A DNA stretch of 39,745 nucleotides from an uncultured Lachnospiraceae bacterium (GTDB lineage Bacteria; Bacillota; Clostridia; Lachnospirales; Lachnospiraceae). The DNA is taken from the NCBI GenBank assembly GCA_905235745.1, contig CAJOMN010000024.1, forward strand, positions 1 to 39,745. Direction: 5' to 3'. The translations under genes were made by a program, and so were the position numbers. Of this stretch, positions 6,755 through 16,996 are shown piece by piece. Positions within the stretch are counted from its first letter, which is position 1. Each line of letters opens with the position of its first letter. The notes beneath the pieces are model-generated. The model ran no database searches, was not told the origin of the DNA, and saw only the letters and a list, made by a program, of their open reading frames with translations.

Positions 6755-8353
6755 CTATTCGAGCTCTATCGTGCTCGCGGGCTTGCTGCTCAGGTCAAAC
6801 ATCACCCTGTTGACTCCACGTACTTCTCCGACGATCCGGCTCATGACCTTTTGCAGAACATCCCAAGGGATCGGAGCTGCCTCGGCAGTCATAAAGTCCA
6901 CGGTGCGGACGGCTCTTAATGCTACCGCGTAGTCGTAGGTTCTCTCATCTCCCATTACCCCGACTGACTGCATATTCGTAAGCGCTGCAAAGTACTGATC
7001 AGGCATCCATGAAGGGTTGCCACCCTCGGAAGACGCCGCGATCGCGATCTCTTCGCGGAATATCGCATCGGCTTCCTGCACAATATGTATCTTGTTGGGC
7101 GTGACTTCGCCTATTATCCGGATACCAAGTCCCGGACCCGGGAACGGCTGACGGAATACTATATTTTCAGGCAGACCGAGCTCCAGACCGACTTTCCTTA
7201 CCTCATCTTTAAACAGGTACCTCAGCGGTTCAATTATCTCCTTAAAATCAACATAGTCAGGGAGACCGCCCACATTATGATGTGATTTGATAACAGCGCT
7301 CTCTCCGCCGAGTCCCGATTCAACAACATCCGGATATATTGTTCCTTGTGCCAGATAATCAACAGACCCTATCTTCTTCGATTCTTCCTCAAATACCCTG
7401 ATGAACTCTTCTCCGATGATTTTTCGCTTTCTCTCGGGCTCCGTAACTCCGGCAAGCCTGTCATAAAAGCGGTCTGCCGCATTTATCCTGATAAAGTTAA
7501 GATCAAACGCTCCCTCTTTGCCGAATACAGCTTCGACCTCGTCGCCTTCATTCTTGCGAAGCAGTCCGTGGTCCACAAACACGCATGTAAGCTGCCGGCC
7601 TATCGCACGGGATAAAAGGGCGGCAAGAACCGACGAATCGACTCCTCCCGAAAGAGCCAGAAGAACACGTCCGCTTCCGACATGCTCGCGAACCTGCGCG
7701 ACCGTCTGTTCAACAAATGAATCCATGCGCCAGTTACCTGAGCAGGCGCATATATTCCTCACGAAGTTATACAGCATCTTCTTGCCGTCGACAGTATGCA
7801 GCACTTCCGGATGGAACTGTATCGCATACAGATTTCTTGATACATCCTGCGCCGCCGCCACGGGACAGTCTTTCGTATGCGCTATTATCTCAAATCCGGG
7901 GGCTGCCTTGCTGATATAATCAAAATGACTCATCCAGCATACCGTCATGGCTTCATCCGAATCCCGATTATCTCTCAGATCCGATACTCCTTCAAAGAGT
8001 TGACTGTTCGTATTAACGTACACGTCTGTTTTGCCGTATTCTCTTACCGTTGCCCGCTCTACACTGCCGCCAAGCACAAGCTGCATAAGCTGTGCGCCGT
8101 AGCACAGTCCCAGCACCGGTATTCCGAGTTCAAACAGTTCTTTTGAAGCCGTGGGCGCTCCCTCCTCATAGCAGCTGTTCGGTCCGCCGGTGAGTATGAT
8201 GCCTTTCGGTGCCATTTCCTTTATCTTCGAAAGCGGCGTCTTGTATGAATATATCTCGCAGTAAACGTTACACTCCCTTACACGCCGCGCGACAAGCTGG
8301 TTATACTGTCCACCAAAATCAATAACTATGACTTTTTCTCTGTCCGATATCAT
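6755..8353 (-). CDS. guaA: GMP synthase (glutamine-hydrolysing)
   Basis: A 532-aa enzyme converting XMP to GMP with ATP and glutamine in purine synthesis. The N-terminal class I glutamine amidotransferase has the triad Cys84 (G-L-C-Y-G-A-Q), His181 and Glu183 (F-H-P-E-V). The ATP-pyrophosphatase domain begins with the P-loop L-S-G-G-V-D-S-S (234-241), and the C-terminal dimerisation domain ends [17 protein letters not shown]. Most homologues end T-I-E-W-E, so Trp is replaced by Leu here. The start at 8353 has GAGGGAAAG about 10 bases upstream. No gene follows in the same direction; downstream lie recombinase fragments, consistent with past insertion at its 3' end. Confidence 0.97.
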   Translation of the reverse strand: MISDREKVIVIDFGGQYNQLVARRVRECNVYCEIYSYKTPLSKIKEMAPKGIILTGGPNSCYEEGAPTASKELFELGIPVLGLCYGAQLMQLVLGGSVERATVREYGKTDVYVNTNSQLFEGVSDLRDNRDSDEAMTVCWMSHFDYISKAAPGFEIIAHTKDCPVAAAQDVSRNLYAIQFHPEVLHTVDGKKMLYNFVRNICACSGNWRMDSFVEQTVAQVREHVGSGRVLLALSGGVDSSVLAALLSRAIGRQLTCVFVDHGLLRKNEGDEVEAVFGKEGAFDLNFIRINAADRFYDRLAGVTEPERKRKIIGEEFIRVFEEESKKIGSVDYLAQGTIYPDVVESGLGGESAVIKSHHNVGGLPDYVDFKEIIEPLRYLFKDEVRKVGLELGLPENIVFRQPFPGPGLGIRIIGEVTPNKIHIVQEADAIFREEIAIAASSEGGNPSWMPDQYFAALTNMQSVGVMGDERTYDYAVALRAVRTVDFMTAEAAPIPWDVLQKVMSRIVGEVRGVNRVMFDLSSKPASTIELE

Positions 8354-8483
8354 TGTATGATCTTTCCCTCAGTTATAACTGTCCTTTCTTCCGGTTTATG
8401 TATTTCCCTGATAGCCGGATACAGGCTGCCAAAAGCGGCATATTTCCTTACATAATCCGTGCAGCAGTCGGAAACCTGCTATA

Positions 8484-8489
8484 AGTATA
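8484..8489 (-). promoter_or_regulatory. Possible -10 element for guaA
   Basis: TATACT on the minus strand, about 130 bp before the guaA start, preceded by TATGG but without a good -35 at 16-18 bp. The rest of the 284-bp gap (8354-8637) holds the gdhA terminator and a CTGCCGGC direct repeat near 8517-8540. I see no purine riboswitch core. Confidence 0.3.
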
Positions 8490-8580
8490 CCATATTACGA
8501 TCAGATTTGCCCGTCCGCTGCCGGCAAATCCACTGCCGGCTAATTGACCGGAGGACATCATAACCCGGAAGTAACCGCAC

Positions 8581-8609
8581 AAAAAGCGGCCTGCCTTACG
8601 GCAGACCGC
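8581..8609 (-). terminator. Rho-independent terminator of gdhA
   Basis: On the minus strand GCGGTCTGCC, loop GTAA, GGCAGGCCGC (10-bp stem with one G-U pair), followed by TTTTTG. It lies 28 bp after the gdhA stop. Confidence 0.9.
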
Positions 8610-8637
8610 CTCATAAATCATAAGCATCAATAATGGA

Positions 8638-10122
<1,485 letters not shown>

Positions 10123-10161
10123 TTATGGCTGTGATATACCGTTCCATATTCGTGTGATTTT

Positions 10162-10170
10162 TGATAAAAT
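10162..10170 (+). promoter_or_regulatory. Extended -10 promoter of the acyltransferase operon
   Basis: TGATAAAAT, i.e. TG-N-TAAAAT, lies only 7 bases before the ATG at 10178. No convincing -35 and no ribosome binding site is visible. If used, transcription would start at or next to the start codon and give a leaderless mRNA. Confidence 0.45.
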
Positions 10171-10177
10171 ATAACAC

Positions 10178-11215
10178 ATGCATGGTAAGAACACATTTAT
10201 TAAGCAGACGGCAGGTTGGATAGCGGCGCTTGCGATCGCCGCATTCATATGTAATATGGCATGTTTTGCATTCTACAACCCCTGTCAGGACATCCCGAGA
10301 TCAAAAGGCGCGACAACAGGATATCTTCTGCCCGGAAGCAGCGGCGTTTACGGGCTTGAGGGGTACTGCGTCGCCCATATTGACGATAACGGCTACGTCA
10401 ACCGAGATATGGAGCGTGCGGATGACTATTATGTTGTTGCAGGCGCATCCCATACGGAAGGGCTGTTCATTCCGGCACGCTGCAGATACAGTGATATCGT
10501 AAACGACACTTTGTATGACGACGGAAAGCTACATTTTGTCAATATAGGCAAGAGTGGCAACTATTTTTCGGTCGTCCTGCAGCATCTTGACGGCATATTG
10601 GGAGAATTCGCGGATGCCGGGGGCATTATCATCGAAACCGATTCGCTTGCATATGATACAAAAGCGCTGTACGATTCAATGATACAGACGGGCTACGATC
10701 CGGAAGAGACTGCTTCTTCCATCCTTGATTCATATTCGTCCCGTCAAAGAGCGGTAATAAAGCTCAAGCAGATGTTACCTCTGCTGCGCGAACTTCACAA
10801 GCAGTACTACACATATCTTGATTCGGCAAGGTCCGACGGGGATGGTTCCGATATTCTTGATCCGGATTTCTGGGAGGCCGAGTATAACGGCGATTATGAA
10901 GCGGCGCTCGACGAACTGATGGGATATCTTCGCAGCCGCACAGACAAGCAGATAATCATCGTCTACCACCCCACTGTTAGGCTGGAGCGCGACGGAACCG
11001 TGTCATTTCCAACAAATAATGCGGAGGAATACTATGCGCGCGTCTGCCGGGAGCATGATATCGACTTTATCGACATGACCGGAAGATTCGCCGAAGCATA
11101 TGAGAATGACCATATTATTCCATACGGATTCTGTAATACGACTCCGGGCGACGGCCACATGAACCGAGCGGCCCACGAAATGATAGCCGAAGCCATTGAG
11201 GAGGTTATCAGATGA
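10178..11215 (+). CDS. SGNH-type membrane-anchored partner of an O-acyltransferase
   Basis: A 345-aa protein with an N-terminal signal anchor (about 13-33) and an extracytoplasmic domain resembling the AlgX/PatB/DltD-like SGNH group. The nucleophile block is V-V-A-G-A-S-H-T-E-G with Ser91, and the Asp/His block near the C-terminus is G-D-G-H-M-N with Asp325 and His327. In known systems such proteins act with an MBOAT channel to transfer acetyl groups to cell-surface polysaccharide. That MBOAT gene follows directly, sharing the bases ATGA. The acceptor polymer is unknown. No Shine-Dalgarno is seen; the ATG at 10178 is kept because a later start would cut the signal anchor. It is on the strand opposite to its neighbours. 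Confidence 0.75.
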   Translation: MHGKNTFIKQTAGWIAALAIAAFICNMACFAFYNPCQDIPRSKGATTGYLLPGSSGVYGLEGYCVAHIDDNGYVNRDMERADDYYVVAGASHTEGLFIPARCRYSDIVNDTLYDDGKLHFVNIGKSGNYFSVVLQHLDGILGEFADAGGIIIETDSLAYDTKALYDSMIQTGYDPEETASSILDSYSSRQRAVIKLKQMLPLLRELHKQYYTYLDSARSDGDGSDILDPDFWEAEYNGDYEAALDELMGYLRSRTDKQIIIVYHPTVRLERDGTVSFPTNNAEEYYARVCREHDIDFIDMTGRFAEAYENDHIIPYGFCNTTPGDGHMNRAAHEMIAEAIEEVIR

Positions 11216-12489
11216 TGCTGGTTCTTCTCCTGATCGCAAACTATATATTCTATGCACTGTTTGATATCAGGGCTCTTGCTGTCCTTATCGCGATGTCACT
11301 TGTAACATATATCGGAGGCAGGATCGTATCCGCATTGATAAAGGCCGGCCGCGACAGCGCGGCAAAAATCACATGCATGGTCTTTATCGCCTTCCAGATA
11401 ATCGTGCTTTGCTTCTTCAAATATTCCCGGACAGTCAGTCTGCCTGTCGGAATGTCATTCTATATGCTGATGGCCATAAGCTTTATCGCGGACTGCCGCA
11501 GGGGCGAATTTGACGAAATACCCGGTCTTATCGAAACGCTTGCGTACATCAGCTTCTTTCCGACCGTTATATCGGGACCGATACAAAAGGCAAAGGATTT
11601 TATCCCGCAGATGCATAACAGGAAGCGGCTGACAAAGGAGCGTCTGTACTCATTCATGTCTGTGTTTTTGTTCGGAGCCTTTGCCAAGCTTGTAATGGCA
11701 GACCGTCTGGCGGTCGCCGTCGATAAAGTATACTCCGCACCGCTTGTGTTCAGCGGCATGACACTGTTTGTTACATCGATAACATATTCACTGCAGCTGT
11801 TCTTTGATTTCGCCGGTTATTCATATATGGCAATTGCCGTTGCGACATTACTCGGGTTCGACCTTACCCCCAACTTCAATCTGCCTTATATGGCGACAAA
11901 CCCGTCCGATTTCTGGAGAAGGTGGCACATCAGCCTGTCGGAATGGCTCCGGGATTACGTGTATATCCCGCTTGGAGGGAGCCGCCGGGGACAGGCGCGT
12001 ACATACATCAACATCCTTCTCGTAATGGTGGTAAGCGGACTGTGGCACGGTTCTACTGTAAACTTCCTGATATGGGGACTGCTGCACGGTATCGGACAGA
12101 TGGTACACCGCATTGTGTCGGGGAGGTGCAATAAAGATGCGGCAGCACACAAGAGCCGCCGCATTCTGTCAATGATCATCAATTTTCTGTTTGTTGATTT
12201 CCTGTGGATACCTTTCCGCGCTTCCACACCTTCCGAGGCATTTACGATATTTACAAGGATCGTAACACTTCGTCCCGGAGCCTCCTATTACTATGTCTAT
12301 ACGTTTATCTTCGGCATTATACTGCTTATCGTTCAGTTTGCCGGGGCAAGATACCGCGGCGGCAACGATCCGCTAAGACCTCTTCCGCTTGACAGGCTGT
12401 ACGCCAAGATCATATTCTGCACTCTTGTCATAGTGACCGCAATGTTCGCGTACTTCGGAAACGGGGCGTTTATCTATTCACAGTTCTGA
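11212..12489 (+). CDS. MBOAT family O-acyltransferase (AlgI/PatA/DltB-like)
   Basis: A 425-aa membrane protein with about ten helices. The family core is clear: P-T-V-I-S-G-P-I-Q-K near 125, the D-F-W-R-R-W-H-I-S-L-S-E-W-L-R-D-Y segment at about 230-247, Y-I-P-L-G-G-S-R-R-G, and the invariant histidine in S-G-L-W-H-G (about 275-280). It should pass acyl groups, probably acetyl, from cytoplasmic acyl-CoA across the membrane to the SGNH partner encoded just upstream (4-bp ATGA overlap, translational coupling). DltB is less likely because no dltA or dltC is nearby. It points to O-acetylation of a surface glycan. Confidence 0.92.
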   Translation: MMLVLLLIANYIFYALFDIRALAVLIAMSLVTYIGGRIVSALIKAGRDSAAKITCMVFIAFQIIVLCFFKYSRTVSLPVGMSFYMLMAISFIADCRRGEFDEIPGLIETLAYISFFPTVISGPIQKAKDFIPQMHNRKRLTKERLYSFMSVFLFGAFAKLVMADRLAVAVDKVYSAPLVFSGMTLFVTSITYSLQLFFDFAGYSYMAIAVATLLGFDLTPNFNLPYMATNPSDFWRRWHISLSEWLRDYVYIPLGGSRRGQARTYINILLVMVVSGLWHGSTVNFLIWGLLHGIGQMVHRIVSGRCNKDAAAHKSRRILSMIINFLFVDFLWIPFRASTPSEAFTIFTRIVTLRPGASYYYVYTFIFGIILLIVQFAGARYRGGNDPLRPLPLDRLYAKIIFCTLVIVTAMFAYFGNGAFIYSQF

Positions 12490-12491
12490 AG

Positions 12492-12510
12492 GAACGAATT
12501 ATAATCGTTC
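12492..12510. terminator. Inverted repeat between convergent genes
   Basis: GAACGA, 7-base AT loop, TCGTTC, in the 22-bp gap between the converging MBOAT and apt genes. The stem is short and no T-run follows on either side, so termination is only a possibility. Confidence 0.3.
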
Positions 12511-12511
12511 A

Positions 12512-13036
12512 CTAATTCCCGGGATATACGATAGCTGATTCAATATCATATTTTGCAAGCCGTTCACGTGCCTTGAAGCCTGCCAGCTCCATAAGGAATG
12601 CCATCTTGACAACACTCCCTCCGAGCTTCTCGACAAGCTTTGCGAGCGCTTCAACGGTTCCTCCGGTCGCTATAAGGTCATCTACTATCACAACCTTCTG
12701 CCCGGGTATTATTGAATCCTTATGAAGCTCTATCGAAGCCGTGCCGTACTCAAGCTCATATTCCTGCGATACGGTCTCGCGAGGAAGCTTGCCGGCTTTT
12801 CTTGCGGGTACAAAAGGCTTATGGCACATATAGGCGATATTGGCCCCGAATATAAATCCCCTTGCTTCCGCACCGACAACTACGTCAAAGTCAACCCCTT
12901 CGAGCATTTTCAGATAGGAATCAACTGCAAGACGAAATCCGTCCGCATCCTGCATTACGCTTGTAATATCACGGAATATAATGCCCTTCTCCGGAAAATC
13001 AGGTATGCTTGTTACATAATCTTCAAGTTTCTTCAT
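12512..13036 (-). CDS. apt: Adenine phosphoribosyltransferase
   Basis: A 174-aa type I PRTase that makes AMP from adenine and PRPP (purine salvage). It starts K-K-L-E-D-Y-V-T-S-I-P-D-F-P-E-K-G-I, has the Apt-specific F-R-D-I-T, the adenine-binding A-R-G-F-I-F-G and the PRPP loop V-V-I-V-D-D-L-I-A-T-G-G-T (about 117-129). Length is normal. It follows rbr by 16 bp and may end the transcript that begins with rluF or ligA. ATG at 13036, GGAG upstream. Confidence 0.96.
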   Translation of the reverse strand: MKKLEDYVTSIPDFPEKGIIFRDITSVMQDADGFRLAVDSYLKMLEGVDFDVVVGAEARGFIFGANIAYMCHKPFVPARKAGKLPRETVSQEYELEYGTASIELHKDSIIPGQKVVIVDDLIATGGTVEALAKLVEKLGGSVVKMAFLMELAGFKARERLAKYDIESAIVYPGN

Positions 13037-13052
13037 AATAAGCTCCGATCAA

Positions 13053-13592
13053 TCAGTAGTTCTCGGCTGCAACTTCGAAATAGCTCTGCGGATGAGCGCA
13101 TACGGGACATACCTCGGGAGCCTTTGTACCAACCACGATATGACCGCAGTTCCTGCATTCCCAAACCTTGACTTCACTCTTGGCGAATACTTCCTGTGCC
13201 TCCACATTCCGAAGAAGCGCACGGTATCTTTCCTCATGCTTTTTCTCAATGGCAGCGACTCCTCTGAACTTGGCAGCAAGCTCGGGGAATCCCTCTTCTT
13301 CCGCCGTCTTCGCAAAGCCCTCATACATATCTGTCCATTCGTAGTTCTCTCCGTCGGCCGCATCCGCAAGATTCTCGGCGGTCGATCCTATTCCTTCAAG
13401 CTCCTTGAACCACAATTTTGCGTGTTCCTTCTCGTTATCGGCAGTCTTCAAAAACAAGGCAGCTATCTGCTCAAAGCCTTCTTTTTTTGCTTTGGAAGCA
13501 AAATACGTGTATTTGTTCCTTGCCTGTGACTCTCCCGCAAATGCGGCTTCAAGATTCTTTTCCGTCTGTGTACCTGCATATTTATTAGCCAT
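13053..13592 (-). CDS. rbr: Rubrerythrin
   Basis: A 179-aa rubrerythrin, a cytoplasmic non-haem iron peroxidase protecting anaerobes from H2O2. The N-terminal four-helix diiron domain has the carboxylate motifs [11 protein letters not shown] (about 18-28), D-N-E-K-E-H-A (about 52-58) and I-E-K-K-H-E-E-R-Y (about 117-125). The C-terminal rubredoxin-like domain has C-R-N-C-G-H and C-P-V-C-A-H (about 147-170). It lies 46 bp after desulfoferrodoxin, so superoxide reduction and peroxide removal are encoded together. Confidence 0.97.
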   Translation of the reverse strand: MANKYAGTQTEKNLEAAFAGESQARNKYTYFASKAKKEGFEQIAALFLKTADNEKEHAKLWFKELEGIGSTAENLADAADGENYEWTDMYEGFAKTAEEEGFPELAAKFRGVAAIEKKHEERYRALLRNVEAQEVFAKSEVKVWECRNCGHIVVGTKAPEVCPVCAHPQSYFEVAAENY

Positions 13593-13638
13593 TATATATT
13601 CTCCTGTTCTTATACATCCTCTTTGATACCGGTTCCTG

Positions 13639-14013
13639 TCACGCTTTCCACAGACTGTGGAGATTGCAGTAAGCGTATACGTTTACGACTTCATCACCTT
13701 CGCAAAGCGCGAAGCATGCCTTGGGTGCATCATTCGGTGACAGAGCCTTCCTCTGGTTGCCCATTTTGGTCTCAACGGCAATCCACTCGATATAATGCTC
13801 GGCGAGCATCGGATGCTCCGTGGATCCTACCGTTACATATACCTTGTTGTCCTTAACCTCATATACCGGAACATGCTTCTCAACAGCCGCGTCGACCGAT
13901 CCCGGTATGATCTCCTGCATCGGCTCCCCGCAGCATATGACCGGCACTCCGGTCTCCTTGACGATCGCAACGATCTGCCCGCAATGCGCGCATCGATAAA
14001 ACTTCATTCCCAT
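13639..14013 (-). CDS. dfx: Desulfoferrodoxin (superoxide reductase)
   Basis: A 124-aa two-centre superoxide reductase. Centre I is the desulforedoxin-like Cys8-x2-Cys11 with Cys27-Cys28. Centre II, the catalytic Fe(His)4Cys site, is supplied by His47 (E-K-H-V-P-V), His67 (E-H-P-M), His73 (E-H-Y-I-E-W), Cys116 and His119 (C-N-L-H-S-L-W). All ligands are present. It reduces superoxide to peroxide without releasing oxygen, and the rubrerythrin next door can remove the peroxide. ATG at 14013 with AAGGAGGAGTT upstream. Confidence 0.96.
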   Translation of the reverse strand: MGMKFYRCAHCGQIVAIVKETGVPVICCGEPMQEIIPGSVDAAVEKHVPVYEVKDNKVYVTVGSTEHPMLAEHYIEWIAVETKMGNQRKALSPNDAPKACFALCEGDEVVNVYAYCNLHSLWKA

Positions 14014-14072
14014 TTGTAACTCCTCCTTTTATGATTATTATGGTTTTATAGTAACCGTATTTACAGTAAACG

Positions 14073-14993
14073 TCAGTCTCCGATGGAATCTACGTCATAC
14101 GGCGTTGCCTGATATACGTAATAGTTCAGCCAGTTTGTGTACAGAAGCTGTCCCGTCGATCTCCAGTTGACGACCGGTTCCTTTGCGGGATCGTCATCGG
14201 GGAAATAGTTCTTCGGAAGCTGCGGGTTAAGACCTTTTTCAAGATCACGTTTGTATTCATTTGCCAGTGTATCCGAATCATATTCCGCATGGCAGGTGAC
14301 AAAGAATTTCCGGGAATCACTGGTCTTTACTATCGTAACGCCGGCCTCGTCGGAATAAGCCATAAGTTCAAGCTCCGGCACAGACATTATCTGCTCCTTC
14401 GTAACATATATCTCCCTTGACTGCGGCGCGTAGAATACATCGTCAAATCCCCTGAACAGCGGTGATGTCGGCTTTAATACCTTGTGCCCGTATATGCCCG
14501 AAAGCTTTACATCGTAGAATTTGTGCTTGATCCGATAGAAATAATAAAATGCCGCAAATGCGCCCCAGCACAGGTAGTATGTACAATGCACATGACTTTC
14601 GCTCCATTTCATTATCGTGCACAGTTCGTTCCAGTATGCGACGTCTTCATATTCAACATGTTCAAGCGGGGCACCCGTTATTATCATTCCGTCAAATTTC
14701 CTGTCCCTGACCCGGTCAAACGTCGTATAGAAGCTGTCCAGATGATGCGAGTCAACATGGGTGGGCGTATAACTGGCAGTCTGCAGCAGCTCAATGTTCA
14801 CCTGCAGCGGCGAGTTTGAAAGCTTGCGCAGAAGCTGTGTCTCCGTGACTTCCTTGGTAGGCATCAGATTGAGGATCAGGACATTAAGCGGACGTATATC
14901 CTGATGTATCGCCCTATACTCGGTCATCACAAATATATTCTCATTTTCAAGTATCGCCTGTGCCGGCAGTGAATCCTGTATCTTGATCGGCAT
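14073..14993 (-). CDS. metA: Homoserine O-acetyltransferase, MetA type
   Basis: A 306-aa MetA-fold enzyme for the first committed step of methionine synthesis. Catalytic Cys142 (L-C-W-G-A), His235 and Glu237 (C-H-A-E-Y-D) are in the expected places. Residue 111, in T-G-A-P-L-E, is Glu. Published work on Bacillus MetA showed that Glu111 favours acetyl-CoA and Gly111 favours succinyl-CoA, so despite the usual database name this is probably an acetyltransferase. Around the active site the usual C-W-G-A-Q-A is C-W-G-A-F-A and G-H-P-E-Y-D is C-H-A-E-Y-D, unusual changes. It lies 47 bp after ligA; there is no room for an S-box riboswitch. Confidence 0.93.
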   Translation of the reverse strand: MPIKIQDSLPAQAILENENIFVMTEYRAIHQDIRPLNVLILNLMPTKEVTETQLLRKLSNSPLQVNIELLQTASYTPTHVDSHHLDSFYTTFDRVRDRKFDGMIITGAPLEHVEYEDVAYWNELCTIMKWSESHVHCTYYLCWGAFAAFYYFYRIKHKFYDVKLSGIYGHKVLKPTSPLFRGFDDVFYAPQSREIYVTKEQIMSVPELELMAYSDEAGVTIVKTSDSRKFFVTCHAEYDSDTLANEYKRDLEKGLNPQLPKNYFPDDDPAKEPVVNWRSTGQLLYTNWLNYYVYQATPYDVDSIGD

Positions 14994-15040
14994 TTGATTC
15001 TCTCCTTATACTTATCGCAAACGAATCGGATTCATTCACT

Positions 15041-16996
15041 TTATTTAAGGTATTCGCTGATAAAATCATCCTCGGAGATTATCGTCACCCCGAGTTCCCT
15101 TGCTTTCTGGTTCTTCGACGATGAAGAGGTCACATCATTGTTAATAAGGCAGGTCGTGTTACGGCTTACGGAACCTGCGACCTTTCCTCCCATCTGTTCG
15201 ATTATTTCCTTCAGTTCGTTCCGGTTTGAATAATTATTGAGCGCACCCGTGATGACAAAAGTCATTCCCGCAAGCTTTGATTCATTTCCGGAGATTTCCG
15301 GCTTCTCTATATTCAGGCATTCTATAAGGTTATCGACTGCCCTGCTCTTCTTCGGATCGGCAAAATAGCTCACTATGCTCCCGGCGATAACGTCCCCTAT
15401 ACCTTCTATCGCGGAAAGCTCATCGGCACCGGCGCTTCTGATCCTGTCAAGATCGTAGTCAAAGAACCTGCACAGTATCTTTGCGTTCGACAGTCCCACA
15501 TTCGGGATGCCGAGGCTGTATATGACACGTACCGGATTGGTGCTGCGGCTCTTTTCTATGCTTTCATGAAGGTTGTCGTATGATTTTTCCCCGAAACCTT
15601 CCATTTGGCATATCTCTTCCTTGTATGCGTCAAGCTTGTATATGTCGGCATACTCATGGATCATTCCCTTTCCGATAAGCTTCTCGAGAGTTGCCTCGCT
15701 CATGCCGTCGATCTGCATCGCATCACGGCTGACAAAGAGAGTGAATCCCTTTATCATCTTGGCGCTGCATTCCCGATTCGTACACACAAGAGTTCTGGTG
15801 CCGTTATCATTCATTATCGAAACAGGTGCAGAGCATGCGGGACAGATGGTCGGTATGTCTATCTTCCCGCTTCTCGTAAGGTTATCGGCTATCTGCGGTA
15901 TGATCATGTTCGCTTTGTAAACGGTTATGACATCCCCTACGCCGAGCTCAAGAGATTCGATGATGCTGATATTATGGACGCTGGCGCGTTCGACCGTCGT
16001 GCCCTCCAGCTCTACGGGTTCAAATACCGCGACCGGATTGATAAGACCCGTTCTTGACGGACTCCATTCAATATATTTAAGATGCGTCTCCCGGATCTCA
16101 TCAGCCCATTTGAAAGCGATCGAGTCCCTCGGAAACTTTGCGGTACTGCCAAGCGACCTGGCATACGCAAGATCATCAAGAGTAAGCACCAGTCCGTCGG
16201 AGGGTATGTCATTGTCCTCTATGCTCTTCGCAAAATAATCGATACGGTCAAGTATATTGTCTTTGTTGACCCGGTGGTACTCCACCACGGCGAATCCGAG
16301 ACGGCTCAGGAATTCAAACTGCGCCTGTCTTGAATTGTCAAATGTCTCCCCCTGCGCCGACACAAGATTGAACGCATAAAACTGTACATGCCGCTGTGCC
16401 GTGATTTCGCTGTTTAACTGTCTTACCGAACCGGAACACAGATTCCTCGGATTCTTGTATTTGCTGTCGGCATCCGCGATCATTGCATTGATCTTCTCAA
16501 AATCCCTGTACCCGATCACGGCTTCCCCGCGAAGTATCAGCTCACCCTTAAAGGGAATGACTGCGGGAAGATTGGTAAAACACCCGGCGTTTGCCGTGAT
16601 AACCTCTCCGACCTCGCCGTTTCCGCGTGTTACGGCCTTGGCAAGCTCGCCGTTCTCATAAGTGAGCACGATCGTAAGCCCGTCGAGCTTCCATGACAGT
16701 AGCGCTTCCTGATCTCCCAGCCAGTCACGCAGCGCCTCCCGTTCCTTCGTTTTATCAAGGGAAAGCATGGGGGATGCGTGTCTTTCCCTGGGTAGTTCAT
16801 CTACGGATTCGTATCCGACCGACCGTGTCGGACTGTTGGCAAGGACTATCCCCGTCTCGTCCTCGAGCGCGCAAAGCTCATCATACAGCCTGTCGTACTC
16901 ATAATTGCTCATTATCTCCGTATCCTCGGCATAATAAGCCTTGGAGGCGGAATTCAGAATATTAACAAGTTCATGGATCCTTGCGGATTGTTCCAT
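15041..16996 (-). CDS. ligA: NAD+-dependent DNA ligase
   Basis: A 651-aa LigA that seals nicks using NAD+. Domain order: Ia domain (1-65) with the Y-Y-x-x-D pocket (Y21-Y22), adenylation domain with H-A-S-P-M-L-S-L-D and the adenylated Lys103 in S-W-K-L-D-G, OB fold, four-Cys zinc finger (C-P-A-C ... C-T-N-R-E-C), helix-hairpin-helix repeats, and a C-terminal BRCT domain (about 575-651, M-T-F-V-I-T-G-A-L). It is somewhat shorter than the usual 660-680. Start ATG at 16996 with AAGGAGAG, overlapping the preceding gene by 26 bp. Some Clostridia have a second LigA, and I cannot say whether this is the main copy. Confidence 0.95.
   Translation of the reverse strand: MEQSARIHELVNILNSASKAYYAEDTEIMSNYEYDRLYDELCALEDETGIVLANSPTRSVGYESVDELPRERHASPMLSLDKTKEREALRDWLGDQEALLSWKLDGLTIVLTYENGELAKAVTRGNGEVGEVITANAGCFTNLPAVIPFKGELILRGEAVIGYRDFEKINAMIADADSKYKNPRNLCSGSVRQLNSEITAQRHVQFYAFNLVSAQGETFDNSRQAQFEFLSRLGFAVVEYHRVNKDNILDRIDYFAKSIEDNDIPSDGLVLTLDDLAYARSLGSTAKFPRDSIAFKWADEIRETHLKYIEWSPSRTGLINPVAVFEPVELEGTTVERASVHNISIIESLELGVGDVITVYKANMIIPQIADNLTRSGKIDIPTICPACSAPVSIMNDNGTRTLVCTNRECSAKMIKGFTLFVSRDAMQIDGMSEATLEKLIGKGMIHEYADIYKLDAYKEEICQMEGFGEKSYDNLHESIEKSRSTNPVRVIYSLGIPNVGLSNAKILCRFFDYDLDRIRSAGADELSAIEGIGDVIAGSIVSYFADPKKSRAVDNLIECLNIEKPEISGNESKLAGMTFVITGALNNYSNRNELKEIIEQMGGKVAGSVSRNTTCLINNDVTSSSSKNQKARELGVTIISEDDFISEYLK

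Noticed and set aside
8354-8637. Purine riboswitch ahead of guaA
   Set aside because: No conserved loop sequences or three-way junction could be found; the only strong structure is the gdhA terminator.
14994-15040. SAM riboswitch ahead of metA
   Set aside because: Only 47 bp separate ligA and metA, too short for an S-box, and no core motif is present.
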